Assembly: GCA_964603025.1 (NCBI GenBank)
Contig: CAZRTO010000001.1
Coordinates: 10,265 to 74,264 of the forward strand
Reading direction: 5' to 3'
DNA: 64,000 bases
DNA from: CALFCX01 sp964603025
GTDB lineage: Bacteria; Margulisbacteria; WOR-1; JAKLHX01
A program made the position numbers and the translations under genes. The notes below the pieces were generated by a model that was given only the letters and a program-made list of their open reading frames with translations, did not search any database and had not been told where the DNA came from. Positions 6,223 through 14,174 of this stretch are shown here, piece after piece. How positions within the stretch are numbered: the stretch's first letter is position 1; each line of letters begins with the position of its first letter.

Positions 6223-7471
6223 GATAAGCTATGTCTTTCCTGAAGTGCATATCATCAAATTTTATATTGGAAACGGCACTGTATGCTGTATCCACCGCCT
6301 CTTTGACCGAGCTGCCCAGTCCGGTAACGCCAAGCACCCTGCCGCCGGAAGTGACCACATTGCAGCCGGCCAGGGATGTTCCCGCGTGAAAAATGACGGC
6401 GCCTGGCACTTTTCCGGCTTTGTCCAAACCTTCGATCAAATAGCCTGTCTTATATTTACCCGGATATCCGCCGGAAGCCATCACAACGCAGGCGGCACAG
6501 CGGCTGTCCCATTCAATGGCCTTGCCTTCAAGACGCCCATCTATGACCGCTTCCATTATTTCCACGAGATCTGTCTTTAATCTTGGTAGCACAGCCTGTG
6601 TCTCGGGGTCTCCGAAACGGGCGTTATATTCCAGCACCTTTGGCCCTGCGGGTGTGACCATTATCCCCGCGTAAAGAACACCTTTATAAGGGCTGTCCTC
6701 TTTTCGCATGGCGCTTATGGTCGGCTCGAGTATTTCCTTTTGTACGCGGGAGAGCAGCTCCTTTGTCACTACAGGCGCCGGACTGTAAGCTCCCATTCCT
6801 CCGGTATTTGGCCCTTTGTCCCCATCAAACACCCTTTTGTGGTCCTGTGAAGATTCCATGGGGACAATTGTCTTCCCATCGGTGAAACACAGTATCGAAG
6901 CTTCTTCCCCTTCAAGGAATTCTTCCACTATCATTCTCCTCCTTGACGCGGCAAAAGCATTGCCCTCCATTATCTCCTTAACGGCTGGCTCCGCCTCCTC
7001 AAAACTGGACACGATAAAAACCCCTTTGCCTGCGGCCAGCCCGTCTGCTTTTATGACAACCGGGTATTTTACGTTCCTCAGGTGCTTAACAGCTTCGTCC
7101 CTGTTATCAAATTCCTCATATCCGGCCGTGGGAATGCCGTATTTTTTCATGAGCTCCTTTGAGAATATCTTGCTGCTCTCTATGCGGGCGGCCTTTTCGG
7201 ACGGCCCGAATATCCTGAGCCCTTTTTTCTCAAAGGCATCCACTATCCCCTCGGCCAGAAAGGCTTCCGGACCTACAACCGTCAGCCCGATATCTTGCCT
7301 TGACGCGAAATCCGCAAGATCATCAACGGTGTCTGCGTGCACAAGTTCGGCATACTCCGCTATTCCGGCGTTGCCTGGGGAACAATAAAGGCGTTCGCAT
7401 TTTTTGCTCTGCCTTATCTTCCAGCATAAAGCCGCTTCCCGTCCGCCTCCACCGATCACAAGTATCTTCAT
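6191..7471 (-). CDS. purD: Phosphoribosylamine--glycine ligase
   Basis: GAR synthetase: joins glycine to 5-phosphoribosylamine using ATP, the second step of purine synthesis, in the cytoplasm. 426 residues with an N-terminal Rossmann-like domain (MKILVIGGGGREAALCW), an ATP-grasp domain (VIKADGLAAGKGV; EEFLEGEEAS; DHKR..DGDKGPNTGGMGAY) and EYNARFGDPETQ. The ATG at 7471 is the family's normal start and has AAGGAGGG upstream. It overlaps the recJ stop by 4 nt. No other pur gene is in the window. Confidence 0.97.
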   Translation of the reverse strand: MKILVIGGGGREAALCWKIRQSKKCERLYCSPGNAGIAEYAELVHADTVDDLADFASRQDIGLTVVGPEAFLAEGIVDAFEKKGLRIFGPSEKAARIESSKIFSKELMKKYGIPTAGYEEFDNRDEAVKHLRNVKYPVVIKADGLAAGKGVFIVSSFEEAEPAVKEIMEGNAFAASRRRMIVEEFLEGEEASILCFTDGKTIVPMESSQDHKRVFDGDKGPNTGGMGAYSPAPVVTKELLSRVQKEILEPTISAMRKEDSPYKGVLYAGIMVTPAGPKVLEYNARFGDPETQAVLPRLKTDLVEIMEAVIDGRLEGKAIEWDSRCAACVVMASGGYPGKYKTGYLIEGLDKAGKVPGAVIFHAGTSLAGCNVVTSGGRVLGVTGLGSSVKEAVDTAYSAVSNIKFDDMHFRKDIAYRALKRDTAGN

Positions 7472-9177
7472 GGCTGCTGCGCCCTCCTTATATCGACGAT
7501 CTGAGCCTGCGGCAGGACGAAACCGTCCCACTCATTGACCGAAAGGTTATAAGCGATATCGACAAATGATCCTTTGTGTATCTCGTCAGCCAGACTTCCG
7601 AGACCAAAACCTATCGCATCCAGCAAAGTGCCGCCCCGCGATAGTTTAAGTTTGATATGGGCCCCTTTCGTGCCAACCTTGCCGCACGAGGAAACTTTCA
7701 TTCCTTTGGTCATGAAAACCGGGTTGGGATTTCCCTGGCCGAACGGCGCGAGACGTTCGATCTCTCTTGCGAATTCGCACGACAGCTCCTCAGGCGCCGA
7801 TTCCACGTCTATCCTTGTCTTGGGGACCAGTTCGTCAAAGGTGAACGCGCCTTCTATCTCCTTTGAAAGCCTGGCCCTCAGCTCTTCTATGGACCCTGAG
7901 GGCATTTCGAATCCTGCGGCATCTTTGTGCCCGCCGAAATCGGAGAATATGTCCTTGCATGAGAGCAAAAGCTTGTAGACATCAAAACCCTCTATGCTTC
8001 TGGCGGACCCCCTGCATACCCGTCCGGTATCGCTTATCAATATCGCAGGACGGTTGTATTTTTCGGAGATCCTGGATGCTACTATACCGATCACGCCGGG
8101 ATGCCAGTTCTTGCCGGACAGCATTATAAGCTTTGTATTCTCCGGATCGGTGATTCTTGAGAAAACATCCTCTCCTATAAGGGTGCCGATCTGCTGCCTT
8201 TGGGAATTTACCAGATTTATCTCATCGGCTATCGATTTGGCTTTTTTGGGATCATCCTCAAGCAGCAACTTCAGGCTGAGCTCGGCATGTTTGAGCCTGC
8301 CGGGAGCGTTCAGTCTCGGAGCCAGCATAAAAGATATGTTCCTGGCGGTCACATCGCCGGATATCCTTGCGGAGTTGAAAAGGTGTTTTACTCCGGCGCG
8401 TTTTTTTTCGTTTAGCAGACATATGCCGGAAACGGCAAGTATCCTGTTCTCCCCGGTCAAAGGCACGACATCAGCTATTGTGCCCAGCGCGGCAAGGTCC
8501 AGGAACTCTTTTATCTGCGATGAGTCCGTGAACCCGGCGGACCTTAAAAGCGCCCAGACGAATTTAAACGCCACCCCCGCTCCCGCCAGGTCACGTGAAG
8601 CATGCCCCTGCTCCATTCTTTTGGGATCAACACAGGCGACCGCCGGAGGAAGTCTGTCCGGGATGTTATGGTGATCGGTCACGACCACATCAATACCCAG
8701 GGAAGCTGCGTATTCTATCTCTTTTAAATTGCTTATTCCGCAATCGACCGTTATCAAAAGCTTTGTGCCTTGCATGGCGATCTTTTTGATGCCTTCCGCG
8801 TTAAGACCGTATCCTTCATCGTATCTGTGCGGTATATAGCAGCCCGCGTCAGAGCCCAGTTTGCGCAAGCCCAGCACCACTATAGAAGAACCCGTAACCC
8901 CGTCCGCGTCGTAGTCCCCCCAGACATATATCTTCTCTTTGGAACGGACGGCGTCCAGAACACGGTCGACGGCTTTTTGCATGTCCGGGATCTCGAAAGG
9001 ATCCCTTAAAAAAGAAAGTTTGGGCGCTAGAAAACGTTCTATATCTTCGTTTCGGTGTATGCCCCTGTTTATCAGTATCTGTGCGGTAGGTCTTGATATG
9101 CCGAACCTGGAGGCGATGTCTAGAGAGAGCCTTTCATCGCTTTTGTGGACGCTCCATCTGCGTTTCAAAAGGCTCAT
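7468..9177 (-). CDS. recJ: Single-stranded-DNA-specific 5'-3' exonuclease RecJ
   Basis: Degrades single-stranded DNA 5' to 3' in recombination and mismatch repair. 569 residues, the usual length. The DHH phosphoesterase core is complete: DYDADG (residues 88-93), the VDCG motif near 145, DHH (168-170), then CVDPKR. The DHHA1 domain has the GGHKDAAG motif, and a C-terminal OB-like region follows. Lies between accB (5 nt gap) and purD (4 nt overlap) in the efp-accB-recJ-purD-rdgB operon. Confidence 0.97.
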   Translation of the reverse strand: MSLLKRRWSVHKSDERLSLDIASRFGISRPTAQILINRGIHRNEDIERFLAPKLSFLRDPFEIPDMQKAVDRVLDAVRSKEKIYVWGDYDADGVTGSSIVVLGLRKLGSDAGCYIPHRYDEGYGLNAEGIKKIAMQGTKLLITVDCGISNLKEIEYAASLGIDVVVTDHHNIPDRLPPAVACVDPKRMEQGHASRDLAGAGVAFKFVWALLRSAGFTDSSQIKEFLDLAALGTIADVVPLTGENRILAVSGICLLNEKKRAGVKHLFNSARISGDVTARNISFMLAPRLNAPGRLKHAELSLKLLLEDDPKKAKSIADEINLVNSQRQQIGTLIGEDVFSRITDPENTKLIMLSGKNWHPGVIGIVASRISEKYNRPAILISDTGRVCRGSARSIEGFDVYKLLLSCKDIFSDFGGHKDAAGFEMPSGSIEELRARLSKEIEGAFTFDELVPKTRIDVESAPEELSCEFAREIERLAPFGQGNPNPVFMTKGMKVSSCGKVGTKGAHIKLKLSRGGTLLDAIGFGLGSLADEIHKGSFVDIAYNLSVNEWDGFVLPQAQIVDIRRAQQP

Positions 9178-9182
9178 CGGGC

Positions 9183-9650
9183 CTATCTTTTCTTTACAAG
9201 CATTAACTTCTGCCCGAACTCCACCGGCGATCCGTTCTCCACCAGTATCTTCGCGATCTTGCCGGAAATATCGGATTCGATCTCATTAAAAAGTTTCATC
9301 GCTTCAATTATGCAGACGATCTTGCCTTTTTCGATATCGTCTCCATCCTCGACATACGGAGGACTGTCAGGTGAAGAAGCCCTGTAAAAAGTCCCCACCA
9401 TGGGAGAAGTGATGGCAGTGAGCCCCTCTTCCTCCTGGTTCTTTGCGTCCGGTTTGTCCGACGGTTGATGCTGGGCCACCGCGTGCTGCGGGGCGACCGG
9501 GACGTGATGAAAACCCGTTTCCCTGCGGACCTCAACCCTGAAATCCCCTTTTTCGACGGAGAGCGCCGTAATGTCCGACTCTTCAACTATCTTTATGACT
9601 TTTTTGACGGTGTCAAAATCCATGCCGGCCTTTTCTTTGTTCTGGTCCAT
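9183..9650 (-). CDS. accB: Biotin carboxyl carrier protein of acetyl-CoA carboxylase
   Basis: Carries biotin between the carboxylase and carboxyltransferase halves of acetyl-CoA carboxylase, the first step of fatty acid synthesis. 155 residues: N-terminal helical region, a Pro/Gln-rich linker (about 45-75), and a biotinyl domain with the 'TSPMVGTFYRA' start and biotin-accepting Lys119 in EAMKLFNEIE. The usual Met after KL is Phe here. CGGAGGG precedes the ATG. The ligase that would attach the biotin is encoded at 15578-16297. accC, accA and accD are not in the window. Confidence 0.96.
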   Translation of the reverse strand: MDQNKEKAGMDFDTVKKVIKIVEESDITALSVEKGDFRVEVRRETGFHHVPVAPQHAVAQHQPSDKPDAKNQEEEGLTAITSPMVGTFYRASSPDSPPYVEDGDDIEKGKIVCIIEAMKLFNEIESDISGKIAKILVENGSPVEFGQKLMLVKKR

Positions 9651-9669
9651 TTATCCCTCCGTTCCGCGG

Positions 9670-10236
9670 CTACTGCTTAGCCCTTTCAACGTAGTTGCCG
9701 TTCCTTGTGTCGACCACTATACTGTCCCCGACATTTATGAACATAGGGACCTGAACCACCACTCCTGTCTCAAGAGTTGCCGGCTTCATCACGTTTGACA
9801 CGCTGTTGCCTTTGAAAGCGGATCCCGTTTCGGTGACCTTGAGAGTAACTGAGGTGTCCATTTCCACTCCGAGTATCCTGCCGTTGTGGGAAACTACCTC
9901 TATAACATCCTGCTCGCGTATGTATTTGGGCACATCCCCCATAAGGTCCTCATTTATCGCGACCTGTTCATATGTCTCCTGGTCCATAAAATGGTACTGA
10001 TCGTCCTGTTTGTACAAATACTGCATATCCTTGCGTTCAACATGCGCGCGGTCGATCTTATCGTTGGACTTGAAGGTGCGCTCGATGGTGTTGCCGTTGT
10101 CGATGTTCTTCATCTTGACCCTTACGATGGCGCCGCCGCGCCCCATCTTTATGTGGTTATACTCGATCACGCTGAAGACCTGGTTCTCAAGTTCGACCGT
10201 TATCCCCGGCCGGAGTTCGGTAACTGGAATAGACAT
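9670..10236 (-). CDS. efp: Elongation factor P
   Basis: Binds between the ribosomal P and E sites and relieves stalling at consecutive prolines. 188 residues, exactly the family length, with KOW-like, OB and C-terminal domains (YVERAKQ end). The ATG at 10236 matches the family start and follows GAGGGGGA. The tip loop reads HIKMGRGGA, so the residue modified as Lys34 in E. coli is Arg33 here. Arg is the residue rhamnosylated by EarP in Pseudomonas, but no earP is seen in the window. A promoter lies at 10265-10293. First gene of the operon. Confidence 0.97.
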   Translation of the reverse strand: MSIPVTELRPGITVELENQVFSVIEYNHIKMGRGGAIVRVKMKNIDNGNTIERTFKSNDKIDRAHVERKDMQYLYKQDDQYHFMDQETYEQVAINEDLMGDVPKYIREQDVIEVVSHNGRILGVEMDTSVTLKVTETGSAFKGNSVSNVMKPATLETGVVVQVPMFINVGDSIVVDTRNGNYVERAKQ

Positions 10237-10264
10237 TGTCTCTGATGTTCCCCCTCTTTTTTTA

Positions 10265-10293
10265 ATTCTACTATAAAGGCGCTTTACGTTCAA
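10265..10293 (-). promoter_or_regulatory. Sigma-70-type promoter of efp operon
   Basis: TTGAAC (10288-10293), 17-nt spacer, TAGAAT (10265-10270). Leader of about 20 nt with Shine-Dalgarno. Divergent from the plsY promoter 20 nt away. Confidence 0.7.
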
Positions 10294-10312
10294 CAAGCGG
10301 GCACAGCCGTGT

Positions 10313-10341
10313 TTGACTTCATATACCGCTCATCGTAAAAT
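10313..10341 (+). promoter_or_regulatory. Sigma-70-type promoter of plsY, leaderless
   Basis: TTGACT (10313-10318), 17-nt spacer, TAAAAT (10336-10341). The ATG of plsY begins 7 nt after the -10, exactly where transcription should start. There is no ribosome site between. Confidence 0.8.
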
Positions 10342-10348
10342 TGTCCAT

Positions 10349-10939
10349 ATGACTACAGCCGTTCTGCTTATATCAAGCTTCCTGCTGGGATCGGTCCCAT
10401 TCGGCCTGCTGATAGCAAGGATTAAAGGAGTAGATCTGGTCAGCACGGGCAGCGGCAATATAGGCGCGACCAATGTTTTCAGGTCCGTCGGAAAAGCCTT
10501 CGGGATAGCCGTGCTGCTGCTCGATATGTCAAAGGGCTACATCCCCGTAGCTGTGGCAGGAGCACTATCACAGGACCATATTGTCATTATGCTGTGCGGA
10601 GCACTCTCGATAGCCGGACATATGTTCTCGCCGTTCATGAAGTTCAAAGGAGGCAAAGGCGTTGCAACGGGGCTCGGCGTTATATTTGCCATAGCACCAA
10701 GACTGTCTCTGCTTGCGTTCCTGCTCGGAATATCGATAATCGCACTGACTGGATATGTTTCCCTGGCTTCGGTAACGGGATCTCTGTTCTTAAGCATACT
10801 TATGATAAGGAGCGGACAGCCTCTGCCTTATGTATGGCTGGTGACAGTTATTACCGCTTTTGTGCTGATAAAACACATCCCCAATATGAAAAGACTGATG
10901 AACGGCACGGAAAACAAGATAAGCTGGAATAAAGAATGA
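10349..10939 (+). CDS. plsY: Acyl-phosphate:glycerol-3-phosphate acyltransferase
   Basis: Membrane enzyme that transfers an acyl group from acyl-phosphate to glycerol-3-phosphate, starting phospholipid synthesis. 196 residues, several membrane helices. Motifs: LLGSVPFG, STGSGNIGATNVFR, GHMFSPFMKFKGGKGVATGLG, and KHIPNMKRL near the end. The ATG at 10349 is preferred over an in-frame TTG at 10313, because that TTG is part of a -35 box and the predicted transcript starts at 10349. The mRNA is therefore probably leaderless. It overlaps gpsA by 4 nt; GpsA makes the glycerol-3-phosphate that PlsY uses. Confidence 0.95.
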   Translation: MTTAVLLISSFLLGSVPFGLLIARIKGVDLVSTGSGNIGATNVFRSVGKAFGIAVLLLDMSKGYIPVAVAGALSQDHIVIMLCGALSIAGHMFSPFMKFKGGKGVATGLGVIFAIAPRLSLLAFLLGISIIALTGYVSLASVTGSLFLSILMIRSGQPLPYVWLVTVITAFVLIKHIPNMKRLMNGTENKISWNKE

Positions 10940-11931
10940 CAAAGATATCGGTAATAGGAGCCGGAGCCTGGGGAACCACGATGGCAAGCCATCTTGCGGA
11001 GAAAGGCTTTGACACCTTCATATGGGCCCTCGAAGAAAAAGTCGTGCTGAATATAAACGGCGCCAGGGAAAATAATATTTATCTTCCAGGCATCAGGCTG
11101 AGCAGCCGCCTAAAAGCCCTCAAGGATATCAAAGAGGCGCTCAAAGGAGCTGATCTGGCGGTGATCGCCGTCCCTTCCAAGCATCTTAGAGCAACTTTGT
11201 CCCGAACGGAAGGTGCGATCGGAAAAAAAGTGCTTCTCCTTAGCCTGACAAAAGGCATCGAAAGGGGCACATTTAAAAGACCGTCGGAAATAATATCCGA
11301 ATCAACCGGAAATACCAATGTCGCTGCGCTTTCCGGGCCTAACCTCTCGCTCGAGATAGCAAGGGGGCTGCCCGCGGCTTCGGTAGTGGCGGCAAAAGAC
11401 CCTGCTGCGGCAAAAAAGATACAGGAGATGCTCTCTGGTCCTGCGTTCAGGGTATACACCAGTGACGACCTCCCAGGCGTTGAGGTCGGTGGCGCCATGA
11501 AAAACGTTGTGGCGCTTGCGGCCGGCATATCCGACGGCCTGAACCTGGGCAACAACGCAAAATCAGCGCTTATCGTCAGAGGGCTGGCCGAAATAACAAG
11601 GCTGGGCCTTGCTCTCGGCGCCAGACAGGAAACATTTGCAGGGCTTTCGGGCATAGGCGATCTGATAACAACCTGCGAAAGCTCGCTTTCCAGGAACCAT
11701 ACGGTGGGCAAGGAACTGGCAAGAGGAAAAAAGATCAAAGAGCTGCTTCAAAACATGTCGGCAGTCCCCGAAGGAGTTGAAACAGCCGCATCAGCATTCG
11801 AACTGTCCAAGAAACTGGGGATAGATATGCCCATAACGGCGGAAGTCCATTCTGTAATATTTGAGGGCAAGGACCCTAAAGAAGCAATATCCGACCTCAT
11901 GACCCGTCCCCACAAAAGCGAGGTATCCTGA
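10936..11931 (+). CDS. gpsA: Glycerol-3-phosphate dehydrogenase [NAD(P)+]
   Basis: Reduces dihydroxyacetone phosphate to sn-glycerol-3-phosphate for phospholipid synthesis. 331 residues, normal length. N-terminal Rossmann motif IGAGAWGTTMA; LSLTKGIE; LSGPNLSLEIA; catalytic GGAMKNVVALAAGI(S)DGL with the key Lys; and LSGIGDLITTC. Start ATG overlaps the plsY stop (ATGA). No convincing terminator follows; only a 5-bp stem before a T6 run. Confidence 0.97.
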   Translation: MTKISVIGAGAWGTTMASHLAEKGFDTFIWALEEKVVLNINGARENNIYLPGIRLSSRLKALKDIKEALKGADLAVIAVPSKHLRATLSRTEGAIGKKVLLLSLTKGIERGTFKRPSEIISESTGNTNVAALSGPNLSLEIARGLPAASVVAAKDPAAAKKIQEMLSGPAFRVYTSDDLPGVEVGGAMKNVVALAAGISDGLNLGNNAKSALIVRGLAEITRLGLALGARQETFAGLSGIGDLITTCESSLSRNHTVGKELARGKKIKELLQNMSAVPEGVETAASAFELSKKLGIDMPITAEVHSVIFEGKDPKEAISDLMTRPHKSEVS

Positions 11932-11940
11932 GATCCGTCT

Positions 11941-11967
11941 GAAATAACCTCCGTTTTTTGCCGATAT
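11941..11967 (+). promoter_or_regulatory. Sigma-28 (FliA)-type promoter
   Basis: GAAA (11941-11944), 15-nt spacer, GCCGATAT (11960-11967). The known consensus for FliA is TAAA-N15-GCCGATAA: this is 3/4 and 7/8 with exact spacing. The start would be near 11974, giving a short leader with AAAGGAGG. The window encodes a FliA-family sigma factor at 39142-39900. Confidence 0.6.
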
Positions 11968-11996
11968 ATATACAGTAGGGCATAAAGGAGGAAAAC

Positions 11997-13061
11997 ATGG
12001 CAAATTTGACGGCTTCTCAGCAGGCAATGGCCTCGCGGATAACCGCTTTCACATCGCACCACATGATAAGAGGACAGCATAACGTTTTCCGTTCACTGGC
12101 AAGGGACATGGGACAAATGTCCAGACCGGATATTGTCCGAATCGGAGTTGAAAGCATCCGCGAACCGGGAACGGATGTGGAGATCGACCCGTCAGCTAGG
12201 CTCGCGCGCCTGATATGCGAGTCGGAAACCTTGTCAAAACTCAAGCCCGGCTCCACCGCATGGGCATGGGACCAGATCGGAAGGGACCCCGCAGTACGCC
12301 CCACTGATTTCGGCAAGGCGGTCGCGGTATTCCAGGAAAGAAAAGCGGACCAGTTGCTGTTAAATATTGACAGGACCCATAGGTCATGGATATCCATGCT
12401 AAAAAGCGACAATCTGATGGATGAATTGATGGCACTGCACAGAAATGTTCCGCAGGAAGTACACGGGGCAACTGGCAACTGGATGGTCTGGGCGGCCAGG
12501 GCCAGGGATGGAGTTCAGGAACCTCTGACACATCAAGTGCACAGTTTTTCTAAATACCTTATGCAGCAGCTTAACAGGGCCCAAACCTGCATATCTCTGT
12601 TCGGGAACAACTACTCCACCATTCCCAGCATAGTCGCGCAAATAAGGACCCTGGGCAATGCCGTGGAGAAAGAAACGAATAAGATACTGTTGTCGGAGGC
12701 TCCTGATGAAGAAAGAGCCTATGCCAGGAACGTAAAAGCATCTGTATCCCATGCCATGGACATCGCCGAAGCTTACATGAAATATCTGCCTACTGAGATA
12801 CTGGTGTACTCAGCCGAGGCACCGGAAAACATGGGAGAGGCTGTTGACAGACTATTGGAAGAACAGGCTCCCGATATCTCGTTCGCCGATATACTGAAAC
12901 GCGCTGAAAAACGCGTAAGATGCCCCGGCGGGGATGCCGCAGCGGCAAAATGGTACGCTTTTTTTGATGAACTTATGCTCCGCGATGGGACTGAGGGATT
13001 GATGGGATCTTTTCCAAACAATCCGCTGATAGCAAGCTACACTGCGCTCAGACAGGAATAA
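11997..13061 (+). CDS. Protein of unknown function, predicted all-helical, behind sigma-28-type promoter
   Basis: I do not recognise this 354-residue protein. There is no signal peptide or membrane segment. The composition suggests mostly alpha-helix, rich in Met and Trp for its size. It begins MANLTASQQAMASRITAF; the middle has a basic region (QERKADQLLLN..DRTHRSW); the C-terminus ends in GSFPNNPLIASYTALRQE. It has a strong ribosome site (AAAGGAGG, 6 nt spacing). It is isolated between gpsA and hflX, each with its own promoter. The sigma-28-type promoter suggests co-regulation with late flagellar genes, so a motility, chemotaxis or flagellar-secretion role is possible but not shown. Confidence 0.7.
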   Translation: MANLTASQQAMASRITAFTSHHMIRGQHNVFRSLARDMGQMSRPDIVRIGVESIREPGTDVEIDPSARLARLICESETLSKLKPGSTAWAWDQIGRDPAVRPTDFGKAVAVFQERKADQLLLNIDRTHRSWISMLKSDNLMDELMALHRNVPQEVHGATGNWMVWAARARDGVQEPLTHQVHSFSKYLMQQLNRAQTCISLFGNNYSTIPSIVAQIRTLGNAVEKETNKILLSEAPDEERAYARNVKASVSHAMDIAEAYMKYLPTEILVYSAEAPENMGEAVDRLLEEQAPDISFADILKRAEKRVRCPGGDAAAAKWYAFFDELMLRDGTEGLMGSFPNNPLIASYTALRQE

Positions 13062-13067
13062 GTGTAC

Positions 13068-13096
13068 TTGTAAACGGTCCGCGGTCAAAGTAAACT
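13068..13096 (+). promoter_or_regulatory. Promoter of hflX, leaderless
   Basis: TTGTAA (13068-13073... starting at 13068), 17-nt spacer, TAAACT (13091-13096); each hexamer matches 4/6. The ATG lies 7 nt after the -10, the same geometry as plsY, with no ribosome site. Confidence 0.6.
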
Positions 13097-13103
13097 GTTC
13101 TTT

Positions 13104-14174
13104 ATGGACACGGAAAAGGCAATGCTTGTCGGGGTAGAGCTTAAAAAGGACAGGTGCTCTATTGAACCGTCGATGAAAGAGCTGGCTCTCCTGGCAAAAA
13201 CTGCCGGCGCGCAAATAATAGGCAGCATCACTCAAAGCCGCGAAAAACCCGACCAGAAATATTTTATCGGCGAAGGAAAGCTGGAAGAACTGGCGTCTGC
13301 CGTCGCCGAGTCAGAAGCCGATCTTGTGATATTTGACAATGAGCTCAGCCCCTCACAGGAAAGGAATCTTGAAGAACGCCTGGGCCTCAAAGTGATAGAC
13401 CGCACGGAGCTTATCCTTGACATATTCGCCCAGCACGCGTCATCTCATGAAGGCCGTCTTCAGGTAGAACTGGCCCAGAACCAGTTCATGCTGACCAGGC
13501 TGTCCGGAAAAGGCATCATGCTATCCAGGCTGGGCGGCGGGATAGGCACTAGAGGGCCGGGCGAGACCAAGCTTGAAAAAGACAAAAGACGCATACGCTA
13601 CAGGATATCGCTGCTCAAAAAAGATCTTGAGAACATAAGAAAAGCAAGGAATACCAGAAAGCACACAAGGACCACCTCCGGGATCAAGAACATCTCAATA
13701 ATAGGATATACGAACGCCGGCAAATCCACGCTCTTGAACTCTCTGACCAAGTCAACCGTGCTGGCCGAGGACAAGCTCTTTGCGACGCTGGATACGACCA
13801 CCCGAAAACTGTATATCGCGGAAAACAAGAATGTTCTTTTATCCGATACCGTCGGCTTTATCCAAAAACTCCCCCATCAGCTCATCGACGCCTTCAAGGC
13901 CACTCTTGATGAAGTGGTCGATTCGGACATGCTTCTTCATGTGGTGGACGCTTCCAGCCCGGACATGGAAAGGCAGATAGATTCGGTCTACAATGTGCTG
14001 GAAGAGCTCGGAGCGATAAGCAAACCGATGATAACCGTGTTCAACAAGGCCGATCTGTTGACATCTCCAATAGAAAGAAGCATAGCGGAAAAGTACAGGC
14101 CAAGCGTAGTCGTCTCAGCCTACAAAAGGACCGGGCTCCAGCAATTGAAAGAAGCTATATCGACCTCCCTATAG
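13104..14174 (+). CDS. hflX: GTPase HflX
   Basis: Ribosome-associated GTPase that splits stalled ribosomes under stress. 356 residues, somewhat shorter than the usual 400-430 because the C-terminal extension is small. The N-terminal HflX domain (about 1-180) contains YFIGEGKLEEL and the glycine-rich RLGGGIGTRGPGETKLE. The G domain is complete: GYTNAGKSTLLN, TLDTTTR, DTVGFIQKLP, NKADL and SAYKRTG. The last 20 nt overlap the 3' end of aroF on the opposite strand. Confidence 0.96.
   Translation: MDTEKAMLVGVELKKDRCSIEPSMKELALLAKTAGAQIIGSITQSREKPDQKYFIGEGKLEELASAVAESEADLVIFDNELSPSQERNLEERLGLKVIDRTELILDIFAQHASSHEGRLQVELAQNQFMLTRLSGKGIMLSRLGGGIGTRGPGETKLEKDKRRIRYRISLLKKDLENIRKARNTRKHTRTTSGIKNISIIGYTNAGKSTLLNSLTKSTVLAEDKLFATLDTTTRKLYIAENKNVLLSDTVGFIQKLPHQLIDAFKATLDEVVDSDMLLHVVDASSPDMERQIDSVYNVLEELGAISKPMITVFNKADLLTSPIERSIAEKYRPSVVVSAYKRTGLQQLKEAISTSL

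Noticed and set aside
10313..10348. An upstream TTG as start codon of plsY
   Set aside because: It is the first three bases of a TTGACT -35 box with a TAAAAT at 17 nt; the transcript would start after it.
11932..11959. Intrinsic terminator after gpsA
   Set aside because: Only a 5-bp stem with a 22-nt loop precedes the T6 run; the T-run is better explained as the spacer of the sigma-28-type promoter.
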